Assembly (NCBI RefSeq): GCF_016804325.1 | Contig: NZ_CP043627.1 | Span: 4,523,001-4,587,000, forward strand | Direction: 5' to 3' | DNA length: 64,000 bases | Origin: Methylobacterium aquaticum | GTDB lineage: Bacteria > Pseudomonadota > Alphaproteobacteria > Rhizobiales > Beijerinckiaceae | Shown here: positions 50,300 to 59,483 of the stretch, piece by piece | Layout: each line of letters starts with the position of its first letter | How positions within the stretch are numbered: position 1 is the first letter of the stretch | Position numbers and translations under genes: made by a program | Notes under the pieces: generated by a model | Databases searched by the model: none | What the model was told of the DNA's origin: nothing | What the model saw: only the letters and a program-made list of their open reading frames with translations

Positions 50300-51649
50300 A
50301 TGGACGGACAACACAACGCCGGTGCGGGCCCCGAGGCCGCCGGCCTGCCGGCGCGGCGCCTCGCCTGGGGGATCGTGGCGGACCTGCTCGGCAAGAACCG
50401 CGGCACGGCGCTCGAGGACGCGATGGAGCCGGTCGTCCACCGGGCCGCGCTGCCGCCGCAGGATGCGGGCCTCGCCCGCGCCATCGCCTCCACGACGTTC
50501 CGGCATCTCGGGGTGATCTTCAACGCCCTCGACCAGAGCCTGGCGAAGGGCCTGCCGGAGGACCAGCCGGGCCTCGTGGCGCTGCTCGCCACCGGGGCGG
50601 CGCAGATCCTCTACCTCAACGTCCAGGACCACGCCGCCGTCGACCTGGCGGTGCGCCTCGCCAAGGCCGAGCCGGGGATGCAGCATCTCGGCGGCCTCAC
50701 CAACGCCGTCCTGCGCCGGATCGCCCGCGAGCGCGACGCGATCCGCCAGGAGGGCGATGCCGAGCCCCTGCGCCTCAACACGCCGGGCTGGCTCGCGCAG
50801 CGCTGGATCAAGGCCTATGGCGAGGAGACCGCCCGGGCCATCGCGGCGGCCCATGCGCGGGGGGCGGGGCTCGACCTCACCTTACGCCCGGGCGCCGCGC
50901 TGCCCGACGGCCTCGACGGGCGGCGCCTGCCGAGCGGCCTGAGCCTGCGCCTCGACGATGCCCGCACGCCGGTGCCGGAGCTGCCCGGCTTCCAGGACGG
51001 CGCCTGGTGGGTGCAGGACGCCGCCGCGGCCCTGCCGGCCCATCTCCTCGGGGTGCAGGCCGGCGAGCGGGTCGCCGATCTCTGCGCGGCGCCCGGCGGC
51101 AAGACCGCCCAGCTCGCGGCAAGCGGCGCCACGGTGCTGGCCGTCGACCGCTCGGCCCCGCGCCTGCGCCGGCTGGAAGCGAACCTCGCCCGTCTCGGCC
51201 TCTCGGCCGAGGTCAAGGCCATGGACGCGCTGGCGCTGCCGGAGGACCGGCCCTTCGACGCGGTGCTGCTCGATGCGCCGTGCAGCGCCACCGGCACGGT
51301 GCGGCGCCACCCGGACGTCGCCTGGGCCAAGCGCGAGAGCGACCTGCCCCGCCTCACCGCGCTCCAGGCCCGGCTCCTCGACAAGGCGGCGCGGCTCACC
51401 CGCCCGGGCGGGCGCCTCGTCTACTGCACCTGCTCGCTCGAGCCGGCGGAGGGCGAGGTGCAGGCCGAGACCTTCCTCAAGCGCCAGCCGGACTTCGTCC
51501 GCCGCCCGATCACGCCCGAGGAGGTCGGCGATCCCGCCCTCGTCACGCCGTCGGGGGACCTGCGCACCCTGCCGTCGCACTGGCCGGACGAAGGCCGCGG
51601 CGGGCTCGACGGCTTCTTCGCCGTGCGGCTGGAGCGGCGCGGCGCGTGA
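50300..51649 (+). CDS. rsmB: 16S rRNA m5C methyltransferase, RsmB/Sun family
   Basis: 449 residues. N-terminal NusB-like domain (ALEDAMEPVVHRAALPPQDA onward, residues 25-160) then a Rossmann SAM methyltransferase. GERVADLCAAPGGKTAQLAA binds SAM, LLDAPCSATGTVRRHPDVAW holds one catalytic Cys and RLVYCTCSLEPAEGE the other. It methylates cytosine in 16S rRNA. ATG 50300 has GGAGTGAGG just upstream; long in-frame extensions are spurious. Confidence 0.95.
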   Translation: MDGQHNAGAGPEAAGLPARRLAWGIVADLLGKNRGTALEDAMEPVVHRAALPPQDAGLARAIASTTFRHLGVIFNALDQSLAKGLPEDQPGLVALLATGAAQILYLNVQDHAAVDLAVRLAKAEPGMQHLGGLTNAVLRRIARERDAIRQEGDAEPLRLNTPGWLAQRWIKAYGEETARAIAAAHARGAGLDLTLRPGAALPDGLDGRRLPSGLSLRLDDARTPVPELPGFQDGAWWVQDAAAALPAHLLGVQAGERVADLCAAPGGKTAQLAASGATVLAVDRSAPRLRRLEANLARLGLSAEVKAMDALALPEDRPFDAVLLDAPCSATGTVRRHPDVAWAKRESDLPRLTALQARLLDKAARLTRPGGRLVYCTCSLEPAEGEVQAETFLKRQPDFVRRPITPEEVGDPALVTPSGDLRTLPSHWPDEGRGGLDGFFAVRLERRGA

Positions 51650-51750
51650 GGAACCTGTTCACGGGGCGATCCGGCGGTTTGACCCCGTGACGATCCTTGA
51701 CCATTCCTTGAGCGTGGCCGCACGGCGCCGGTCCACGGGCAGGAGGTGGC

Positions 51751-53463
51751 GTGGGTTGGGGGCCTGACCGCTGGCGATTCTACCGGCTCGTCGGGCACGA
51801 GGCGGGGCGCGTCCTGCGGGCCGCCGCCGTTCGCGCGACCTCGCGCCCCTCGGCGCTCGCCCGCCTGCGCCCGACCGGCCTCGTCATCGCGCCGCAGGAC
51901 CTGCGCACCAGCGACCCGACCATCGCGGCCGACATCTATGCCGGCCTGTTCGTGTTCGCCGGCCGGGCGCTCGCCACCGGCGGGCGCTCGCCCTTCGACT
52001 TCGCGCCGCCGTCGAGCCAATGGGGCGAGGCGCTCTACGGCTTCGGCTGGCTGCGCCACCTGCGCGCCGCCGAGAGCGCGCTGTCGCGGTCCAACGCCCG
52101 CGCCTTCGTGCAGGATGTCATGGCCGGCCGCGGCGATCCGGTCCTGGCCCAGCGGCCCTCCGTGGTCGCCAGGCGGCTGATCTCGCTCCTGTCCCAGTCG
52201 CCCCTGGTGCTGGAGGGGGCCGACCACGCCTTCTACCAGGCCTTCCTGAAGCTGATCGGGCGTTCCACCCGCAGTCTCGACCGGGCTTTGCGCCGCGGCG
52301 TGATGCCCCGCGACCGGCTCGTCTGCGCGGTGGCGCTCGCCTATGCGGGCCTGTGCTGCGAGGGGTTCGAGCCCGTCCTGCGCCGGGGCACGCGGCTGCT
52401 GCACCGCGAGCTGACCCGCCAGATCCTGCCCGATGGCGGCCATCGCAGCCGCGACCCGGGCTTTGCCAAGGACCTCCTCCTCGACCTCCTGCCGCTGCGC
52501 CAGAGCTTCCTCAGCCGCGACATCGCCCCGCCGGACTCGCTGCTCAATGCCATCGACCGGATGCTGCCGCTCCTGCGCCTCCTGCGCCACGGCGACGCCT
52601 CCCTCGGCCACCACAACGGCATGGGGGCGACTGCCGCCGACCAGCTCGCGACCCTGCTGGTCTATGACGGCGCACTGGCCAAGCCCCTGATGCACGCGCC
52701 GCATTCGGGCTATGCCCGCCTCGAGGGCGGGGGCGGCACCCTGGTGGTGGCCGATATCGGTGCCGCTCCGCCGCCGGCCTATTCGGCGCTGGCCGGCGCC
52801 GGCTGCCTGTCCTTCGAATTGTCTTGCGGGCCGCAGCGGCTGGTGGTGAATTGCGGCATGCCGGCCACCGGCGAGGAGATGCGGGAGCTCGCCCGCACCA
52901 CCGCGGCCCATTCCACCGCGTGCCTCGCCGATACCTCCTCCTGCCGCTTCCTCTCCCTGTCGCAGCCGGGCCTGATCCACCCGCTCGCCGCCTGGCTCAA
53001 GCGCCGGATGGGGCCGATCGTCGTGCGCGGGCCGGCCGAGGTCGCGGTCGAGCGCGGCACCGACGCGGCCGGGGCCGCCGTGCTCGCCGCCCGGCACGAC
53101 GGCTACGCCCCGACGCTCGGCCTCCTGCACGAGCGGCGCTGGCGCCTGCACCCGGACGGCGCCCTGCTGGAGGGCCATGACGGCTTCGTGCGCGAGGCGG
53201 GCGGGCGGGGCGGCCCGGTGGAGACCGCGATCCGCTTCCATCTCCACCCGTCGGTACGGGCGAGCCGGGTCGCTGGCGGCGTGCGGCTCGCCGGGGCCGG
53301 CGCGCCCTGGCTGTTCGAGGCCGACGAGGTCGACCCGGTGATCGAGGAGAGCGTGTTCTTCGCCGCCTTCAACGGCGCCCGCCGCACCGAGCAGATCGTG
53401 CTCCACCTCACCGCCGCCGACGGCACCCGGGTGGCGTGGCGGTTCCGCCGCCTTCCGGCGTGA
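51751..53463 (+). CDS. Heparinase II/III-family protein
   Basis: 570 residues. GTG 51751 follows AGGAGG by 4 nt. The N-terminal alpha-helical toroid is rich in Leu/Arg helices (RLVCAVALAYAGLCCEGFEP); the C-terminal beta-sandwich has YARLEGGGGTLVVADIGAAP, LSFELSCGPQRLVVNCGMPA and TTAAHSTACLAD, in which the His is typical of the family. No signal peptide is evident. A polysaccharide lyase-like role in envelope glycan handling is inferred. It follows rsmB by about 100 bp, a pairing I recall from related genomes. Confidence 0.9.
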   Translation: MGWGPDRWRFYRLVGHEAGRVLRAAAVRATSRPSALARLRPTGLVIAPQDLRTSDPTIAADIYAGLFVFAGRALATGGRSPFDFAPPSSQWGEALYGFGWLRHLRAAESALSRSNARAFVQDVMAGRGDPVLAQRPSVVARRLISLLSQSPLVLEGADHAFYQAFLKLIGRSTRSLDRALRRGVMPRDRLVCAVALAYAGLCCEGFEPVLRRGTRLLHRELTRQILPDGGHRSRDPGFAKDLLLDLLPLRQSFLSRDIAPPDSLLNAIDRMLPLLRLLRHGDASLGHHNGMGATAADQLATLLVYDGALAKPLMHAPHSGYARLEGGGGTLVVADIGAAPPPAYSALAGAGCLSFELSCGPQRLVVNCGMPATGEEMRELARTTAAHSTACLADTSSCRFLSLSQPGLIHPLAAWLKRRMGPIVVRGPAEVAVERGTDAAGAAVLAARHDGYAPTLGLLHERRWRLHPDGALLEGHDGFVREAGGRGGPVETAIRFHLHPSVRASRVAGGVRLAGAGAPWLFEADEVDPVIEESVFFAAFNGARRTEQIVLHLTAADGTRVAWRFRRLPA

Positions 53464-53614
53464 GCCGGCCCGCCTCCTTAATCCCGTCCGACCCCAGAAA
53501 AATTTCCTCGGCTCTCACCCATTCGAGGGTTTCCCGACCGCGCTTTGACACTTTTCGAGAAGTGGGCGTGCTACAACCGGGTGCCGAGTCGGCCCGGGCC
53601 GGAAACCCACGCAC

Positions 53615-54775
53615 ATGAAGCTGGACGCGCCGACCCTGGTGACCGTGACCGTCTTCGTGATGGTCGTGATGGGCGCGCTGTACCTCCTGTCCTGGAGCCA
53701 GGCGCGGCAGACGCGGGCGCTCGGCTTCCTCGGCGCGGCCCAGGTGGTGGGCGCCGCCGCGATCACCCTGTTCGGCCTGCGCGACGTCATCCCGGACTGG
53801 CTGTCGATCGGGCTCGCCAACGCGGTGATGCTCGTCGCCTTCGGGCTGATGTGGTGCGGCGCCCGCTCGTTCGAGGGCCGGCGCATCCCGTTCGCCTGGC
53901 TCGCCGCCGGCCCGCTCCTCTGGCTCGCCGCCTGCCTGGTGCCGCCGTTCTACGCCTCCCTCGGCGCCCGGGTGATCCTGTCCTCGGCGGTGGCCGGCCT
54001 GTACTGCACGCTCGCCGCCCGCACCCTCTGGCACCATGGCGGCGACCGGCTGCCGTCGCGGACCCCAGCGGCGATCCTCCTCGCCAGCGAGGGGCTGCTG
54101 ATCTGGGCGCGGATCCCCGCCACCCTGGTCCTGCCGGTCCCGCCGACCGGCACCCCGGTCCAGACCGGCTGGGTCGCGGCCCTGTGCTTCGTCGCCCTGC
54201 TCTACACGGTGGCGGTCTCGGTGCTGTTCATGGCGCTCGCCAAGGAGCGCCTGGAGGCCGAGCAGCGCCGCGTCGCCGGGACCGACCCGCTCACCGGCAT
54301 CGCCAACCGCCGGGCGCTCGCGGCCGAGGCCCGCGTCGTGCTCGGCCATGGGCCCGCCGCCCTGCTGCTGTTCGATCTCGATCACTTCAAGCGGGTCAAC
54401 GACACCTTCGGCCACGCGGTCGGTGACGCGGTGCTGGTCGGCTTCTGCGCCGCCGCCCGACGCGTCCTGCCCGCCGGAACCGCGTTCGGGCGCCTCGGCG
54501 GCGAGGAATTCGCCTGCCTCCTGCCGGGCGCCGACGCGGCCGGGGCGGCCTCCATCGCCGAGTCCGTCCGCCTCGCCGTGGCGGCGATGCGCCCCGACCG
54601 GGCGCCCGGTCTCGTCGTCACGGTCAGCGTCGGCGTCGCCCGGAGTTCCGGCACCGACGGCACGGGCGATTTCGAGGCCCTGCTCGGCCTCGCCGACCGG
54701 GCGCTCTACCAGGCCAAGGCGCAGGGGCGCGACCGGGTGGTGCTCGCCGGGCCGGGGTTGCGGCAGGTGGCGTGA
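53615..54775 (+). CDS. Membrane diguanylate cyclase (GGDEF)
   Basis: 386 residues. About six hydrophobic segments fill residues 1-215, then the GGDEF domain: GTDPLTGIANRRALAAEARV, LLLFDLDHFKRVNDTFGHAV and the active-site GGEEF near residue 294. It should make cyclic di-GMP from two GTP in response to an unknown membrane signal. I do not see an RxxD product-inhibition site just before GGEEF (the local sequence is PAGTAFGRLGGEEF). Single gene. Confidence 0.93.
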   Translation: MKLDAPTLVTVTVFVMVVMGALYLLSWSQARQTRALGFLGAAQVVGAAAITLFGLRDVIPDWLSIGLANAVMLVAFGLMWCGARSFEGRRIPFAWLAAGPLLWLAACLVPPFYASLGARVILSSAVAGLYCTLAARTLWHHGGDRLPSRTPAAILLASEGLLIWARIPATLVLPVPPTGTPVQTGWVAALCFVALLYTVAVSVLFMALAKERLEAEQRRVAGTDPLTGIANRRALAAEARVVLGHGPAALLLFDLDHFKRVNDTFGHAVGDAVLVGFCAAARRVLPAGTAFGRLGGEEFACLLPGADAAGAASIAESVRLAVAAMRPDRAPGLVVTVSVGVARSSGTDGTGDFEALLGLADRALYQAKAQGRDRVVLAGPGLRQVA

Positions 54776-54883
54776 AGCCGGATCCCGCACCCGTCCGGCT
54801 TGTCGTCGCTTTCCCGGCTCCTAAGACACCCCCCATCCCACGCCGCCGGGCGCACCGCCCGGCGCCAGATGAGGGCACGCGCC

Positions 54884-55912
54884 ATGGAATACCGGCAGTT
54901 CGGCCGCTCCGGCCTCAAGGTCCCGGCCTTGAGCCTCGGCACCGGCACCTTCGGGGGTAACAACGAGTTCTTCCAGCGCTGGGGCCGGACCGACGTCGCC
55001 GAGGCGGGCCGGATGGTCGACCTGTGCCTGGACGCGGGCGTCACCTTCTTCGACACCGCCGACATCTACTCGCAGGGCGCCTCCGAGGAGATCCTCGGCC
55101 AGGCGCTCAAGGGCAAGCGCCACCGGGCGCTGATCTCGACGAAGGCGACCTTCCCGATGGGCGAGGGACCGAACGACATGGGGTCCTCGCGCTACCACCT
55201 GGTGCGCGCCTGCGAGGCCAGCCTGAAGCGCCTCGGCACCGACCATATCGACGTCTACTTCATGCACGGCTTCGACGCGCTCACCCCCGTCGACGAGACC
55301 CTGCGGGCGCTGGACGACCTCGTCCGGGCCGGCAAGATCGGCTATATCGGCGCCTCGAACTTCTCCGGCTGGCAGTTGATGAAGGCGCTCGGGACCTCCG
55401 AGCGCTACGGGCTGGCGCGCTACGTCGCCTACCAGGGCTATTACTCGCTCGTCGGCCGCCACTACGAGTGGGAGCTGATGCCGCTCGGCCTCGACCAGGG
55501 CGTCGCCCTGATGGTGTGGAGCCCGCTCGGCTGGGGCCGCCTCACCGGCAAGATCCGCCGCGGCTCGAACGACAGCGGGCGCATCGCGGCGGGGGGCGCC
55601 GAAGGGGGGCCGCCGGTCGCCGACGAGGCCCTGTTCCGGGTCGTCGACGTGCTCGACGAACTCGCCGCCGAGACCGGGCGCAGCGTGGCGCAGGTGGCGC
55701 TCAACTGGCTGCTCAGCCGCCCGACGGTGGCCAACATCGTGGTCGGCGCCCGCAACGAGGAGCAGCTGAAGCAGAATCTCGGCGCCGTCGGCTGGACCCT
55801 CGATCCGGCGCAGATCGCCCGCCTCGACGCGGCGAGCCGGGAAACCCCGATCTATCCCTACTGGCACCAGAAGGGCTTCGACGAGCGCAACCCGAAACCG
55901 ACCATCTGGTAG
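54884..55912 (+). CDS. Aldo/keto reductase
   Basis: 342 residues, NADPH-dependent TIM-barrel oxidoreductase. MEYRQFGRSGLKVPALSLGT opens it, FFDTADIYSQGASEEILGQA carries Asp and Tyr of the catalytic tetrad, STKATFPMG the Lys, and IDVYFMHGFDALTPVDETLR the His. IVVGARNEEQLKQNLGAVGW binds the cofactor phosphate. Similar to YajO/Tas-type general stress reductases. ATG 54884 was chosen; 54869 is an alternative. Substrate unknown. Confidence 0.94.
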   Translation: MEYRQFGRSGLKVPALSLGTGTFGGNNEFFQRWGRTDVAEAGRMVDLCLDAGVTFFDTADIYSQGASEEILGQALKGKRHRALISTKATFPMGEGPNDMGSSRYHLVRACEASLKRLGTDHIDVYFMHGFDALTPVDETLRALDDLVRAGKIGYIGASNFSGWQLMKALGTSERYGLARYVAYQGYYSLVGRHYEWELMPLGLDQGVALMVWSPLGWGRLTGKIRRGSNDSGRIAAGGAEGGPPVADEALFRVVDVLDELAAETGRSVAQVALNWLLSRPTVANIVVGARNEEQLKQNLGAVGWTLDPAQIARLDAASRETPIYPYWHQKGFDERNPKPTIW

Positions 55913-56069
55913 TCCTGCGGGCGCGGGCCGGTCGAATGTGATGGCACAACTCCCACTTCGTGCATCGCACTGGCGGGTGGGCTGGAGTATCAAATGAGGC
56001 CCCCCGCCCGGCCGAGCCGGGGCCGGACGGGCCTGCCGCGAGGTCCGCTCCTGCGAATCAAGGTGCCCG

Positions 56070-58379
56070 ATGGCGCATCAAGGCGTCCACGATCCCGTCC
56101 TCGTCGTCCTGTCGATCGCCATCGCCATGCTGGCATCCTTCGTGGCACTGGATCTCGCCGGCCGGATGAAGGCCGCGACCGGCTGGGCCCGGTGGGCCTG
56201 GCTGACGGTCGCCGCGCTGGTGCTCGGCGGCGGCGTCTGGTCGATGCATTTCGTGGCCATGCTGGCCTTCCGCCTGCCGGGGCTGGAGATCACCTACGAT
56301 CTCGGCCAGACGCTGCTCTCCCTGGCGCTGCCGGTCGCCGTCACGGCGTTCGGGCTCGCCATCGCCCAGAAGGCCGGCGGCGGACGGGGAGCGGTGGTCG
56401 CGGCCGGCGTCGTGACCGGGCTCGGCATCGCCACGATGCATTATACCGGCATGGCGGCGATGCGCCTGGCCGCCACGCTCCATTACGATCCGGCCTGGGT
56501 CGCCGCCTCGGTGCTGATCGCCGTCGGGGCCGCCACGGTGGCGATCCGGCTGGCGCTGGCCGAGAGCGGGTTCTGGGTGCGGGCCGCGGCCTCCGGGGCG
56601 ATGGGGCTTGCCATCGCGGGCATGCACTACGCCGCCATGCGCGGCCTGCACGCGTCGCATACGGGCGGGGCCGATCCCGCCGGGATCGGGGCGGGGGTCG
56701 ACCAGGTCCGTCTCGCCGCCGGCGTCACCGCGGTGACCTTCCTGGTCCTCACCCTCGCGCTCGCCGCCGCCGCGATCGACCGCCGCGTCTCCCAGCGCGT
56801 CGCCCGCGAGGCCGAGGCGCTCCGCGCCAGCGAGGAGCGCTACCGCCTGCTCCTCCAGAGCGTGACCGACTACGCGATCTTCATGCTCGACCGCGACGGC
56901 GTGGTGGCGAACTGGAATGCCGGCGCCCGCCGGATCAAGGGCTACGCGGCCGAGGAGATCGTCGGCACCCATTTCTCGCGCTTCTACACCGAGGAGGACC
57001 GGGCGGCCGGCGAGCCGGCGCAGGCGCTCGCCATCGCGGCCGGAAGCGGCAAGTTCGAGGCCGAGGGCTGGCGGGTGCGCCGGGACGGCAGCCGGTTCTG
57101 GGCCAGCACCGTCATCGACCCGATCGTCGGCGAGGACGGCCGGCTCGTCGGCTTCGCCAAGGTGACCCGCGACATCACCGAGCGCAAGGCGGCGCAGGAG
57201 GCCCTGGTCCAGGCGCAAGGAGCGTTGGCCCAGGCCCAGAAGATGGAGGCGGTGGGCCAGCTCACCGGCGGCGTCGCCCACGACTTCAACAACCTGCTGA
57301 TGGCGGTTCTGGGCAGCCTTGAGCTGCTGCGCAAGCGCCTGCCCGACGATCCCCGCCTGCTGCGCCTGCTCGACAACGCGGTCCAGGGCGCCGAGCGCGG
57401 CGCGGCGCTCACCCAGCGCATGCTCGCCTTCGCCCGGCGCCAGGAGCTCAAGCCCGAGGCGGTCGACCTCGCCCATCTCGTGCGCGACATGACCGACCTG
57501 CTCCAGCGCTCGATCGGCCCCGCGGTGCGGATCGAGACGCGCTTTCCCGCCGGGCTGCCGCCGGCCCTGGTCGATGCCCACCAGCTCGAGCTCGCGCTCC
57601 TCAACCTCGTGGTCAATGCCCGCGACGCGATGCCGGAGGGCGGCACCGTCACGATCGCGGCCCGGACGGGCGAAGCCGGGGCGGGCGGCCCCGAACTCTG
57701 CCTCTCGGTCGCCGATACCGGCACCGGCATGGACGAGGCGACCCTCGCCCGCGCCCAGGAGCCGTTCTTCACCACCAAGGGCGTCGGCCGCGGCACCGGG
57801 CTCGGCCTCTCGATGGTGCATGGCCTGGCGGCCCAGTCGCAGGGCCGCCTGTCGCTGCGCAGCCGGCCGGGCGCCGGGACCACCGCCGAGATCTGGCTGC
57901 CGGTGGCGGCGCCCGACTCCGCGATGCCCGTGCCGGTCGAGGCGCCCACCCGCCGCGCTCCCGCCCGCCCCGTGCCGGCGCAGGTCGTCCTCGTCGTCGA
58001 CGACGATCCCCTGGTGCTCGAGAACACCGCGGCGATGCTGGAGGATCTCGGCCACCGGGTGATCGAGGCCCGGTCCGGCCGCGAGGCCCTGGACCTGATG
58101 CGCCGCGCCCGGACCCTCGACCTGGTGCTGACCGACCACGCCATGCCGGAGATGACCGGGCTCCAGCTCGCCGCCCGCCTCGCCGCCGAGCGGCCGGGCC
58201 TCAGGCTCATCCTCGCCACCGGCTACGCCGATCTCGGCCCCGACGAGGCCGCCGGCCTGCCGCGGCTCGCCAAGCCGTACGACCAGGCGACGCTCGCCCG
58301 GATGATCGAGGTGGTGGTGCGGGGGATTGAGGCCGGTCCCGACGACGACACGGTGGTGCCGTTCCCGAAGAGCGCGTGA
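56070..58379 (+). CDS. Hybrid sensor kinase: MHYT-PAS-HisKA-HATPase-receiver
   Basis: 769 residues. The N-terminal MHYT membrane sensor (residues about 10-240) has its three motifs SMHFVAM, TMHYTGM and GMHYAAM, thought to bind copper and sense O2, CO or NO. PAS follows (about 255-375), then HisKA with QLTGGVAHDFNNLLMAVLGS (His near 403), HATPase with LLNLVVNARDAMPEGG and GRGTGLGLSMVHGLAAQSQG, and a receiver with VLVVDDDPLV and the phospho-Asp in LVLTDHAMPEMTG near 688. The output partner is unknown; no separate response regulator is nearby. Confidence 0.94.
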   Translation: MAHQGVHDPVLVVLSIAIAMLASFVALDLAGRMKAATGWARWAWLTVAALVLGGGVWSMHFVAMLAFRLPGLEITYDLGQTLLSLALPVAVTAFGLAIAQKAGGGRGAVVAAGVVTGLGIATMHYTGMAAMRLAATLHYDPAWVAASVLIAVGAATVAIRLALAESGFWVRAAASGAMGLAIAGMHYAAMRGLHASHTGGADPAGIGAGVDQVRLAAGVTAVTFLVLTLALAAAAIDRRVSQRVAREAEALRASEERYRLLLQSVTDYAIFMLDRDGVVANWNAGARRIKGYAAEEIVGTHFSRFYTEEDRAAGEPAQALAIAAGSGKFEAEGWRVRRDGSRFWASTVIDPIVGEDGRLVGFAKVTRDITERKAAQEALVQAQGALAQAQKMEAVGQLTGGVAHDFNNLLMAVLGSLELLRKRLPDDPRLLRLLDNAVQGAERGAALTQRMLAFARRQELKPEAVDLAHLVRDMTDLLQRSIGPAVRIETRFPAGLPPALVDAHQLELALLNLVVNARDAMPEGGTVTIAARTGEAGAGGPELCLSVADTGTGMDEATLARAQEPFFTTKGVGRGTGLGLSMVHGLAAQSQGRLSLRSRPGAGTTAEIWLPVAAPDSAMPVPVEAPTRRAPARPVPAQVVLVVDDDPLVLENTAAMLEDLGHRVIEARSGREALDLMRRARTLDLVLTDHAMPEMTGLQLAARLAAERPGLRLILATGYADLGPDEAAGLPRLAKPYDQATLARMIEVVVRGIEAGPDDDTVVPFPKSA

Positions 58380-58422
58380 GCGGGCGGTGCCGGCTTTCCC
58401 GCGACGATCCTGGGACCCTCCG

Positions 58423-58480
58423 GGTCGTCCCGGGGCCGCGCGGCGGAACCCGGGATCCATGGACGCCGAGGTTTCAGGGA
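58423..58480. repeat. Fragment of the GTCATCCCGG-type repeat
   Basis: GTCGTCCCGGGGCCGCGCGG and GGAACCCGGGATCCATGGAC match the left half of the repeats at 20561 and 62026. The right half is absent. It lies between the convergent sensor kinase and rnhA genes. Confidence 0.65.
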
Positions 58481-58511
58481 GAAGCGAAACGCTGGCCGCT
58501 TCCCGGCGCCC

Positions 58512-59228
58512 TCACGCCGCCGGCAGCTTCCGGGCCTTGGCCTCGCGCAGGAGCGCCAGCCCCTCGGGGCCGAGATCGACGGCGAGGCGCAGCACCTCGT
58601 CGGCATAGGCCTGCGGGGTGGTGCCGGCCTGCTTGGCCGCGCGCGAGAGGCGCAGGCCCAGCGCCCCGTCCACCGGGATCGAGGTGCCGCGGGGCGCGGA
58701 TTCCACGGGCGGTGCGGATGACGGTGAAGCGGAAGCCGGGGAGGCAGCCGGGGTCTTGGCCGGCGTCTTGGCCGGTGCGATGTCGGCCCGCGGCGGCAGC
58801 CCGAGGGCCTGGCGCCGCCCTTGCGCCGCCAGCCGGTCGGCGCGCTCGTTGCCGGCCTCGCCGGAATGGCCCTTGACCCAGACCCAGCGCACGTCGCGCC
58901 GCGCCGCCAGTTCGTCGAGGCGCTGCATCAGCTCGACGTTCTTCACCGGGCCGGTGGTGGTGCGCCAGCCCTTGAGCTTCCAGCCGCGGATCCACTCGGT
59001 GACCGACTTCACCACGTACTGGCTGTCGCAGCGCATCTCGATCGCCGCGCCTTCGGGGAAATGCTCCAGCGCCCGGATCGCCGCGGTCAGCTCCATGCGG
59101 TTGTTGGTGCTCTGCGGATCGCCCCCGCACAGCTCGACGGTGCCGTCCGTGGCCTGGATCACCACGCCCCAGCCGCCCGGGCCGGGATTGGGATCGCAGC
59201 CGCCGTCGGCATACACGATGGTTCGCAT
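58512..59228 (-). CDS. rnhA: Ribonuclease HI with C-terminal extension
   Basis: 238 residues, versus about 150-155 for RNase HI. The catalytic Asp-Glu-Asp-Asp set is visible: YADGGCDPNPGPGGWG (Asp8), STNNRMELTAAIRALEH (Glu), MRCDSQYVVKSVTEWI (Asp) and GHSGEAGNERADRLAAQG (His/Asp). An Ala/Pro linker (AKTPAKTPAASP) then leads to a 60-residue tail, LSRAAKQAGTTPQAYADEVL onward, resembling a small helix-turn-helix or ribbon-helix-helix unit. It cuts RNA in RNA-DNA hybrids. ATG 59228. Confidence 0.93.
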   Translation of the reverse strand: MRTIVYADGGCDPNPGPGGWGVVIQATDGTVELCGGDPQSTNNRMELTAAIRALEHFPEGAAIEMRCDSQYVVKSVTEWIRGWKLKGWRTTTGPVKNVELMQRLDELAARRDVRWVWVKGHSGEAGNERADRLAAQGRRQALGLPPRADIAPAKTPAKTPAASPASASPSSAPPVESAPRGTSIPVDGALGLRLSRAAKQAGTTPQAYADEVLRLAVDLGPEGLALLREAKARKLPAA

Positions 59229-59483
59229 GGCTGCCTTTGCCTGAAGGTCTGAAAACGGAATGCGGCCGCGCTCCCTCGCGAGGGGCTGCCGGCCGCGCGG
59301 GCAGTGTCGGCCCGGAATGGTGAACAAATACCCAGGCGCGCACCCGCGCAACCCGGCTGGAGGCTGGCACGGCGCTTGCGGCCGCCCCGGGATGGGCGAT
59401 GATGAGGCGCCGGGGCGACGTAGGGGACGTCGTGATCGGTCCGCCCGCATCATCCCCGGATGCCGCAGGAAGAGATGCGCCCC

